Assembly: GCA_947034895.1 (NCBI GenBank)
Contig: OX344763.1
Span: forward strand, 35,835,025 to 35,899,024
Length of the DNA stretch: 64,000 nucleotides
Source: Rhytidiadelphus loreus
Lineage: Eukaryota > Streptophyta > Bryopsida > Hypnales > Hylocomiaceae
Direction: 5' to 3'
The position numbers were made by a program, and so were the translations under genes. Shown piece after piece: positions 10,740 to 21,300 of the stretch. Every line of letters starts with the position of its first letter. Position 1 is the first letter of the stretch. The notes under the pieces were generated by a model. That model ran no database searches. It was given only the letters and a program-made list of their open reading frames with translations, and was not told the origin of the DNA.

Positions 10740-13700
10740 CACGTGCTTGGATCAAAAGTTATGGTGCTCTGAAGTTTTTGGGCAACCCATGCATCTTCGA
10801 GGAGCATGTGCAAAAACTCCTCCAATAGTTTTGAAATTTAGTAAGTATGACCATACAAATTTGTACCACTGACTCAAGGTCACTCTTCGGGTACCACTCC
10901 AACATGACCATCTGAGATCATTAGAGAAAACTTGGGGCCTACAAAAGGCCATTTGACTTTTGGTAGCAGTGCAAATACAAGGAAATGAAAAAAATAATAT
11001 TTTCATGGATAAAAAAGTATATTAAAAAATATTTTGCCACAACACTTGAGGTGATACATGTGGAAAAATGAAATTTTAATAAATTTTTTTATTTTTTATT
11101 CCTGCTTTTGTTGTATTTGTATTATTGCCAAAAGTCAAATAATCCTCTATAGGCCTCAAGTTTCCTCAAATGTTTTTGATACTAGATTGTTGCTCATAAT
11201 CATAAGCTGAAGCCCTCAATTCTTAGAGACAATTTAATCACCTCAATAAACTAACCTCACTGAACTAATTGAATAGCCACTTGTAAACAAATGAAATGAT
11301 GGAAGAATCTCTCCCTAAAAGTCAATCATCACATAATTCATATTCATGATGTTTGTACACACAAGGATGATAAACATTTGAATAATTGAATAGTGCATAA
11401 AACTTAAAATTCTCTAAATAAGAACTTTATTTTCTCAAAGCCACTTTTTTAAGTTTCATTTTTCATTGAACAATTCATAATTTATCATGTTTAAACTCCT
11501 TTCAATTATCCACAACAAATAACTTATATCCTAAACTTCACTTTTGCCAGATTGACAAAATACCATGAATAAAAATGACATTTTAAATCTGCAATAATTG
11601 AAAGGAATGAAATGGTTCAAGGAGGTAGGAGGGTGATGTCTATGGAAGTGGAAATCCTACTTTAGTAGTGCACAATAATGAAAATGATAGTGTAACTTGC
11701 TTATTTATTTGCCCTCGTATTTGCCATATCTACAAGCTAATGTAAATATAAAAATGGCACAGAAAATACTGCCAATTTATTGAAATCAATGCACCCAACA
11801 TTTCATTCACTCATGGTGGCTCATTAAGCTAAACAATGAATTCATCAAGCAAAAATTGCCCTTTGTTTTAGCCACTGGGGACTTCCAAGAGACTTTGGGT
11901 TTCACGACACAATTTCATAGTTGAGTTTGCTACAAAAAATTTTATAGCTGAGTTTGCTAGCTAGGATTCCACATGATTGGCATATCATTGCTTGGAAATT
12001 GGAAATTGCTTGTTCATGTCTAAGATTCAGTAGGAGGATGTGACCTTCATGATCAAGGTAGTCACCAAAATACTCCAATTATTGGAGCAATAACGGTGTA
12101 TTCTTTGTTTCTACAAGTAACACTGAACTCATCCATTGGACTGTTGAGGTCCGCAACATCCTTACAAGGTTAAATTTGATTAATTCCCTCTTTTTGCAAG
12201 GCTTCTAATTGAAAGGGAAAAGCCTCATTATTTTTTGGTTCTACAAAGACTAAGTAACTAGCATGTGAGTGGTGAGTTAGTGACCTTCTCAAAATAAGCA
12301 AGTAGTGAATCAGTGACACCATCTAAAAGTTTGTTTCCATATTCACCCAAGCCTACCAAATTGTTGGGGGTTGGGCCACTTCCATGTTTGTTCTTGAAAT
12401 GCTAACTTGTCATTAATTTGATTGGTATTTCAAAATAAATCAAGTTTGCCAAGAAAAGATGGCAAGCCAATCAAATACTACTGTTTTTTAACTTATTTTT
12501 TTTTAGTCGCTTCAATACAAGTCAGAGTCCAAATATGACTAGATGGAACACTAGTCATGATTTAATTTGAATTGAGACTTCACATGTAAGTGGTTGATTT
12601 TTAAATTCCCCAACATATACCTTAACATTTTTGAAGGGAAGATATAGGGAAGCAAATAACGTTGGATGAACACATGGCTACACTCTTAAGTTGGAGTAGT
12701 TTCTTGACCTTACCTATTCACATTGGGATGGTTTCTAGACAATGGATGGTGCTTTTGTGTTGAAGAATCACTAGATTTAACGTAAATACACATAGTGAAC
12801 TCAAGGTATGTATAATATAGTGGATCATTTTGGAAATTAAATATGGATTTGTCAGTAAGAATAAACAATAGGCTAACTTGAGGTTTGATCTTATCAATTG
12901 TTCTTTTGTTGGATTTGAATTGGATTTGAGGATTCTTCACATTTGTAAAAGCTTATGTGAAGAGATTAGATTATGATTTTTTCTTTGAAAAGGGAGATCA
13001 TTGTGCGTTTGTGCCATGGGGATAAAGCCTCTTGTAGTGTAGGATAGTTGGTTGCTTAGAGCATCTCCGCTCCAACTTTTCAATACTATAAATAAAATTG
13101 ATTTATTCACATGGAAGTAGAACTTGAGAGAACTATCATTGAAAGTGCATAAAATAGACTCAATTTGTTTTTGAAATTGGACAGCAAGGTGATTGCAAGA
13201 AAGACCAAACGATTTTGGTAGCGTTCTACCAAAAAAGTAATTTTTTGCGCTCAGTACTATGACACGGAGCAATCTTAGCTGTTGATCTGAAAAATCAACA
13301 GCCAATAGCACTTTTGAGTACTTAATAATACTGAAACAATACTATTTGAAAAAATGATGGTTTGTCATAGAAAGTAGATAAAATTAAGTATAAATTAATA
13401 ATAATTAGAAAATCATGAATAAAAAAAACTAAAAGTTGTCCATTTGTAAAGACTTGATAGTGATTACATTTCACCAAAAACTAGAAGTTGAAACCATCAT
13501 GAATGTTTGGAGCGCTATGCACAAAGGACCCCTATTCGCATGCATGTTGAGGATAAAGAATTGTGTTTTTTTTAATGCCCTTTGGTGGGCACAGGCTCAT
13601 CTAGTGTCGGAATAGCCTACAAAAAATTCAAGTGAACATCATAATTTTTGGATGCTCCATAGTACTAAAACTCCCTAAACCGCAAAGTGTGACAAATTAG

Positions 13701-14806
13701 CTAAATTTACATTTAATTATAAAATTACTTTTTAAAATTTATGAAAAATAATAAATCTCATGATTTCTCAATTAGCCATCTTCAATAAAAATTTCAAGTC
13801 CATCAGCTTCATTTTCCAAAAGTTATGATTGATGGCAACTCAGTCACTTCAATTGTGACGCCAAATAGGACCGGTCTTTCTTGCAATCACCTAGCAAATG
13901 CTTGAAACATTGACCTATAAAAATCTCTATTGCAAGATAAAGAAGATAGTGAAAAATTATTGCAAAATTTGTTGTTGACTTGGAAATTTATCACTCAAAT
14001 TTGTTGAGTTGACAACAAAATTCACCAAATTTTGATGAAGCTCCTTTGTTAGTTTGTTATTGTTATTTTTTTACCTTGCAATAGAGGTATTTAGAATAAT
14101 ACCTTTGAAACTTGGCATGCTAGTAACTAATATAATTTCTATCCAATAGTCTAAGTTCCCAAAGTTGGATATCTTCCTGTTTTCTAAAAAGTAGAGACAA
14201 ATTGTGTTGACCATATAAGGCAAGGCCCATAGTTTTTTGTCTTATAACTTCAAATGTTGTAATCTCGCAATCTATGCAATCAAATAGTAAGTTTGATTTA
14301 ATTTCCATGAATTTTGATAGTAGTCTAGTATAAGTTTCCAATGTGGTTCAAAGTTGAAAAATGTTTTTACATTTTGGTTACGCTCATTGCACTAGAAAGT
14401 GATATTTTGGACACTTTTTGTCAAAAATAGCTTAATAATAGGAATCAGTTCATTCAAGTTTGTTGTTTGTATATATATTATACGGTACAACTACTACTAG
14501 TGCATCATTTCCAATCATTTCCCCCTTATATGAAGAAATACAAAGTTTTCCTTTAATTTGTCAAGATTAGATTTCACACTCAAGAATATTTCCAAATTTT
14601 GGATGAAAGTGTAAAAGGATGAATACATGACCATCCAAAAGGATGAAATCATGGCATAAAGTCGGAATACTATGCACTTAATATAATAAAACATATAACG
14701 ACAACTTTTTGCTTTCAAACTTAGCCAAAAATTTTCATATTTATTACATTGATATGTTTTTATGGCAAAAATCTCTAATCCTTGAAGGTATGGAATGTCC
14801 AATACT
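10740..14806. other. AT-rich intergenic DNA with isolated repeat fragments
   Basis: No convincing gene. 12050-12140 resembles the 5085-5200 repeat. 13180-13510 is the inverted partner of 52795-53125. The rest is AT-rich with short spurious frames. Confidence 0.5.
13180..13510 (-). repeat. Dispersed repeat, inverted copy of 52795-53125
   Basis: Read on the minus strand it shares with 52795-53125 the words CAACTTCTAGTTTTTGGTGA, ATCAAGTCTTTACAAATG and a hairpin around GGTAGAAxGCTACCAAAA. The other copy lies about 39 kb away in opposite orientation. It is probably a transposon of unknown type. No target duplication was found. Confidence 0.6.
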
Positions 14807-15483
14807 CACTACAATAAAAAACAATGTTTTATGATTGCAAAAAATTGATTGGAGATAATTGGTGACTCCTCACAATCATAATCTTGGAGGTCAACACCTT
14901 CAAGAGAAATATGATTGTAAAATATGATTGCCAGTCATTTTTGGGCCTTGTACCTTACAAGTGTATACTATACACCCATTGGGAACATCAAAGTACTTCA
15001 TAGAGAACGTAGGGAACATGTTTGGGGAACGTTGAATCATATTGTCAGTCATACTGTCAATTTGTCATGGTAGTGACATTTATTTTTATTTTCAAGTAGC
15101 CCAAGAAAAATATATGCAATCCAAAATAAATAAGGACATGTCATTGTTTAGAATTTTGAAATCCTAGACACTTCTTTTTTAGGATTTTCAAACCTAATCA
15201 ACACTTTTTTAGAGTTTTGAAACCCTAGTTGACACTTCTCTTGACTCTTTTTCCTTGTTTTTTGTTGTCTCTTAGCTTTTACTTGTTGTTACTTTTTACT
15301 TTTTGCTTCTTAGTTGTCGCTTTTTATTGTCTCTTAGCTCTTACTTCTTGTTGCTTTTTAGTTTATGAATCTTGTTTCTTCTTCTTGCATTTTAACTAAT
15401 GCTTCTTCTTAGTTCTTGCTTTTTGTTTCTTCTAATTGCTTTTTAGTTTTTGCTTCTTGTTCCTTATTGTTGCGTCTTAATTC

Positions 15484-15575
15484 TTGCTTCTTGTTGCCTC
15501 TTAGTTGTTGCTTCTTGTTGCCTCTTAGTTGTTGCTTCTTGTTGCCTCTTAGTTGTTGCTTCTTGTTATTTCTTG
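15484..15575 (+). repeat. 24-bp minisatellite inside the CACTA element
   Basis: About three and a half copies of a unit built from CTTCTTGTTGCCTCTTAG plus TTGTTG, in a T-rich tract running about 15230-15660. Read as protein it gives a Cys/Leu/Val repeat, which is a by-product and not a gene. Confidence 0.75.
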
Positions 15576-16149
15576 TTGCATCTTAACTCTTGTTTGTTGT
15601 TATTTCTTAACACTTGTTGCTTTTCTTTTTCTTGTTTCCTTCTAAATTATCATTTTTATTTTTCCTACTCTAAACTTGTGCTACATATTTTGTATTGTTG
15701 TAAGCCTTTGAAGGTTGAGTTTTGTTATTCATTCACTAAAAATTAACCTCCCATTTCTTTAATTGTATATGTAAGCTTCAAAAGTTGAAACAAAGTTGTT
15801 GGAGGCTACTTGCAACAAGTGTAAGGAAAATAGAGCCAATAGAGTCAATAAAGCCATCTTCACATTATTGTAAGGAAAATAGGCCCTATTGGATTGTGTG
15901 AATGATTCATTATGATATATATGTTTTATATTGTTAACTAATAAATGTCAATAAAGAGAGTTGCATTCCTTCTTGCATTCTCCCTCTTCAATATGATTGT
16001 CTCTTATATATCTCTAAAATCATGTATATTTGTTTTTAACTACATGAAGTTTTTTATCCAATTGTTAAATCATCTTGATGTATGTATGATTGCAATGTGT
16101 CATGTTCATTTAAAATGCATGAAAAATGTAATTGTAGTTTGTAATTAAA

Positions 16150-16930
16150 GCTATTTTGGACCTCAATCACCCCAATGACAAACTACACACAAATTATAAA
16201 AATATGACTCTCAATTATCCAAAATATCACTTGCTTAAGTTACATTTCACAATATATATTGGCCAAAATATAACTAGTTATAGTCATATAATGCTCATAG
16301 TTATATGTGTCAAAATATAACCTTGCAGATCCCAAAATATAACTACAATTCAATCATAAAATTACTAATGACATTCACATGAACTACCATGACAATCAAA
16401 AATATAAATCACAAGAGTCATATTTCACATTAGAAAAGAATATGATTCACGAGAGTCATATTCATATTCCACATCATTCAAAAATATGACTCATGAAAGT
16501 CATTTTCCACATAGCATAAAATATGACTGATCAAAGTCATATTTCACATCAATAAAAAATATGACTCATCGTAGTCATATTCTACGTTAGCCAAAATATG
16601 ACTCATGACAATCATATTCTACATCAGTAAAAAAATATACTACACGTAGTCATATGTCATATAGGATTCTTTTTTCTTTGCTCGGGTAATTCAAGAAAAA
16701 ATTAAGCCCCTAAGGATAGTCAATGTATATGCCATGTTAGCAAAATATGGCTAATTATACCTCCCAATCCATATGACTACCAATATGACTCATGTTTGAA
16801 GCGACTTGTCGATAATGACTCTAAATTCAATCATATCACGAATCATCGATAGTGATTTTTGCATCAACAGTATTTCCCGGCAGTATTTTTGATCTTATGA
16901 CTCACTATAGTCATATTTTGCAGTCATAAA
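16150..16930. repeat. Palindromic ATATGACT array (subterminal CACTA repeats)
   Basis: Roughly fifteen to twenty degenerate units of about 40-50 bp. Each has ATATGACT followed by its inverse AGTCATAT at variable spacing. The array stops at the right terminus of the CACTA element. It is probably the subterminal transposase-binding region; that role is inferred from the superfamily. Confidence 0.7.
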
Positions 16931-17149
16931 ACATTGCTTTTGTTGTAGTGACTCCAATTAGGATTGCAACATGGAGTTTTTTGTGTACTTGATATAGAAG
17001 GTGCAAGAATTGAAGTGTATGGTAGTGACAATAGTTATATTCATGTTGAGCTAGGTCCAATGACATATGACACTTAAAATTTGGATCATGATTACACCTC
17101 CTATACGTCCAAGAAGCTGCAAAATGGTCACATATTCTATTTATATGAT

Positions 17150-18368
17150 AAGGTATATTGCTAAAATGACATTCTGGAAATGAAATGTTAGTTAATTGGT
17201 AAATTTACATTTTTATACGTATATAATTCATATTCTATAAGCCAAATATGGTACTATTTATACGATTCCCTACAAACTTTTAAAGGTAAAGGGTTGAAAT
17301 CCAATCCCTCTATCTCAGTGCATGCAAGACAAAGCCGGATTTTCAAACCAACAACACGCCCATCACCAACCAAAGTCATACAACAAAAATACGTGACTGA
17401 TACATTACTACTAAATTGACATTCATATGAAATTGACGTTAATTGTTGAATTTTCATTCTAATGATATAATTTATACACTACCACAAGTTTTTTAATGTT
17501 AATTCATATGCTATAAGTCAAATATGGTACCATTTATATGGTTCCCTATAGACTTTTAAAGTTAAAAGGGTTGAAATCAGGTTTCTCTGTATCAGTGCAG
17601 GAGGACGAAAATCACCAATCCAGCAACGCGTGCGTCGCCAGCCAAGTCATACAAGGAAAACCTGTGCTAAAATATACTAATGTCCACCAAGCACTTTCGC
17701 CTCGAGACCTGGCCATTTTTCTACACTCCAGCTGCCTTCATGAAAAATGGTACGCAGATGCTTTCCTCGCACTGACCCATTCTGCACTGAGTCGTGTATG
17801 ATAGCTGTAAAATCCGGGCTTCAAGGCCGCCCCACAACTCATATGTCAAAGAAAACACGAAAACGTACACGGCAGTCGGTAGAGATCAAAGGAAGCCCAA
17901 TGGTCCTCAGTGGGTGGAATTACTGCTCCCCTTAGTATTATTAATAGATTTTGGACGCCTCTACTCCGTATGATGCTGCACAACTCGATCCATATGGTGC
18001 TCTCACCACCTCCAATTCAAGCAGCTTGTGAATTGTGCTTGTATTGCTACTCCAGAGAGAGAGAGAGAGAGAACTGACTCCGTTTTGTTTTTGTTAGAAT
18101 GGGCGTACATGAAGAGTCTGTTCGTACATGATGAATTGCCTCTCCACTTTCATCTTCGACGTCAATTTCGTTCAATAGGTGAAACTCCACGACTTTGGCA
18201 CTTGAAACGCAAGTAGATCTATATCAGTGGCAAGTTTAGGACGCCAGAGTAGTGCCAATTGAATGAAATTGACGATTTTCGTGCACGCTGGAGGTTTGGA
18301 TCTGAAGCTGGGATAGAAGAAAGAAACCAAGCAGGCAAGCAAGGAAGCAAAGAATCGCCAAACGTTCA
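17150..18368 (+). promoter_or_regulatory. 5' flank and leader of copy B
   Basis: This stretch is homologous to the DNA before C (about 28600-29433) and D (53230-53975 and 56262-57172), so it is probably promoter plus 5' UTR. It contains an AG dinucleotide tract at 18054-18072, also present before C (29119-29133) and D (56891-56907). About 300 bp is duplicated in tandem: 17150-17450 resembles 17440-17700, sharing CAAATATGGTAC and CCAAAGTCATACAA or its variant. No unambiguous TATA box was chosen. An ATG frame starting at 18259 overlaps the main start in another frame. Confidence 0.5.
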
Positions 18369-21300
18369 ATGGGTCCTCCAGTGTTTGCCAAGGACCTTCT
18401 GCGTCTTCTTCTCCACAAATCTTCCTTCTTCGCACTTCTCCTCGTCTTCTCATCTGCACCCCTCACCTGCAATGGATATTTCATCTGGCATGTTTACCAA
18501 GAAACCCAACGTAAGTTCCTCGTTGGACCTCATCACGTTGACCATTCACACCTGTGCGCAGTCACGACGCCTTTTGAGTTTCAAGCCTGGCAGCCGAAAT
18601 TGAAATTGTTGGAGGTTTCAGTTGCCGAGTGTGATGTTGATTGTGAGTTTTCCTTTGGCAGTGGATGCTCTGCAAGCCGTGTGGGGAGCATGGAATAAAA
18701 GCACGCCTGAGCAAACGAAGAACTTGGAAGGCTGGAACACTGGTAAGAATCCATACCCTTGCAGTCAGGAAAGCTCACAACAAGACTCATATCCCAATTG
18801 GCGGGGAGTGGAGTGTCTGGATAACGTTGATTGTACGAAGAGAACGACTAGTGACGACTCGGATTGCAGTATTTATATTACAGGCCTGTGAGTGTTGTTC
18901 TTCTTTCACTTCGTTTCTTGAAATCCGTGATTGTTTTGATAGCACTTCCTTTCCGAAATTACTGTGGATTTTTGGAAGAGTTTGAGGTAAAATTAAATGG
19001 TGACAAACAGGACCCTCGACAACGCGTCCATAGTAGGCTTTCTGCCCCAGGAAATCGGAGACATCAGCACTCTCACTACACTGTGAGTCTTTACGAATTC
19101 ATTCATTTGTGCTGGTTGAGAAGAGTGTTTGGGGTTTAGGATCAGGATCCATTCTACGATACCCTCGTTCACTGTCATGGTCATTGACGGTGATACTTGC
19201 TTGTGGGTGGACGTTGTGCCGCAGAGAACTGACAGGAAACCCTGATCTTACCGGAACTCTTCCCGACACATTGAGACCTCTGCTTGACCTGCAAAAATTG
19301 TAAGTCTCTGATTCTTGATAGATTCCAGCAGTTCAGCTTATGAGTGTGATTGAAGGGGATGCATGGCACCTATGTTGATTGAAGCATTAATACATCCAGT
19401 TGAGAAATTCCTTGCGGGTGCGTAGAATTTTCAAGAAGAACAATTCAGTTAGTCTGAAATTTCAATTCAGTCTGAAATATTTTGCTGATGTGCACCTCCC
19501 ATGTTAAATCATGTTGCTCTTGATCGATCTTTTCGCAGGGATCTTCACGACAATAATTTCTCTGGCGAAATTCCGGACTTCCAGAGTCTCACGAACGTGA
19601 ACCTGAGGGGCAATCATTTTAGTAGCAGTGATGGCTTTCCGCTTCCTACAATGCGCAGTGTAGGCCTTGCCGAAACAGTCAGCCTTGCCAGCAACGACCT
19701 TGACGGACTGATACCTGGAGATGCCTTTCAGTATTTTACCCAACTCGTCCAATTGTAAGAAATCTTTTTAGTGTTTAGGGTTCGGGATGCTGGACATCAG
19801 TGCGTTTAGCTGCTGACCATGCTGGTTTGCTATGTTTTTGAGGTAACCAGTGGCCGATACTAGTCAGTGTCCTGATACGAGTTACATGCAGGGATCTTTC
19901 CCACAATAAGTTCACTGGAGCTCCGCCGACTCTTTCGAATGTCACCAGCCTTGAAGTCCTGTGAGTTCCCGTACCCTTAGCTGGAGTTTGCAGTATCTTG
20001 CACTTCCTGTGTGAAAGCTTGGGTTCACATCTTTGTATTAGGGTTTGCTCTGTATTGGGGTTAGGCCGACCATTGTGGGATTTGGTGATTACAACATAAA
20101 ATTACCTGGGTTAGTGTACCTTTGAATCACACTCATCAAACCTTTCAAGTACTAATCTTGTGGTTCTGCTGTGGGCAGGGATTTGTCATACAACAACTTT
20201 TCCGGAGCACTGCCCAATCTGACATCCCTGACTGCCTTACGCTCTGTGTAAGTTTTAGATGCTGATGGGCACGAAGTGCATGTATGGGCAATTTCATGAA
20301 AATGGCAAAGTTCTGCAATTTTGGCAGTTTTTACAGTTCAGATTGGGCGGTCTGAAATTAACAACTGTTCTAGATTTTCTATATCTATATCATTCCTAGA
20401 TGTCTAAAATTAAAGTGAGTCATAGATGGAATTTTCACAATTCAAACAACGTGGTCTGAAATCTAAACCCATATTGGATTTCTGAAGTCTATACCTATCT
20501 TACATGTCACTTTTACAGTTCAGATTGGACAGTTTTAAAATGGCACACAAAATACCGCCATTTTAACAAAATTCCCCATATGTAGTGATTCAAAAAACTA
20601 TGCATGCAACTGATGATGTATTGCAGCTCAAACGTGGAGCAATAGCTCCCAAGTACCAACAGCCGTTATGGTCAATTTTGTTAAAATGGCGGTATTCCAT
20701 TAAAATGGCACAAAATGAAATCACTGAAAGAATGAAAACAATGGAAAGATTGTCTGAGGGGAGTGGAAATGCGTGAACTAAGAGTGATTTGAATGTGCTA
20801 GGCATAAAATTGGCACATGTATGACCCTATCATGGCACACTTATTCTCCATTTGTAAAAGATATTCCATGAAAATGGCATGCGGAATACCGCCATTTTAA
20901 GGAAATTGACTATCGTCGTGCTCTAATTCGTTTCCTAACGTTTTCCACAGGAATTTGAGCGGAAATGCGTTTACTGGATCAGCTCTCGGTTTTTGGATCA
21001 GCCCGGAACTCCAGGAACTGTAAGTTGCTTGGGCAGAAGAAGGCTGGTTGATTTTCCCTGCCTTTTTCACAAAATCCCCATTATGATGTGTATCACATGT
21101 TTATTTATATAGGAGAGGAATAATCAATAGAGAGCTAGACACTCTGCATCGTTGCCGTGTACATTGTCACGTTGTACTTGTGAACAAAATGCATCATCAT
21201 GCAACGTTTTACGGACGCTGTGGGTTTACAATAATGTAAGACAGTTGCCTAATGACATTCATTTGTTGATATTCATTTGCAGGAAACTAGACAATACTTC

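Larger units (their letters stand above)
14807..16950. mobile_element. Non-autonomous CACTA (En/Spm-type) transposon
   Basis: Starts CACTACAATAAAAAACAATG and ends with the inverted CACTACAACAAAAGCAATG, followed by a shared TTTTATGA. A 3-bp direct repeat ACT flanks it (14804-14806 and 16951-16953). CACTA ends with a 3-bp duplication define this superfamily. The right half has many palindromic ATATGACT...AGTCATAT words, like the subterminal transposase-binding repeats of CACTA elements. No transposase frame is visible, so it must be moved in trans. Confidence 0.9.

Noticed and set aside
14390..14514. CACTAGAAAGT...ACTACTAGTG looks like a short CACTA element
   Set aside because: Only about six terminal bases match and the flanks (TGC against CAT) are not a 3-bp duplication.
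15450..15746. 98-codon Cys/Leu/Val-rich open frame
   Set aside because: It is the translation of a 24-bp minisatellite inside a CACTA element and has no independent support.
19501..19758. Open frames on both strands across LRR exons (also 30566-30823 and 58302-58559)
   Set aside because: The + frame is an exon read with parts of introns. The minus frame is antisense shadow of the same exon.
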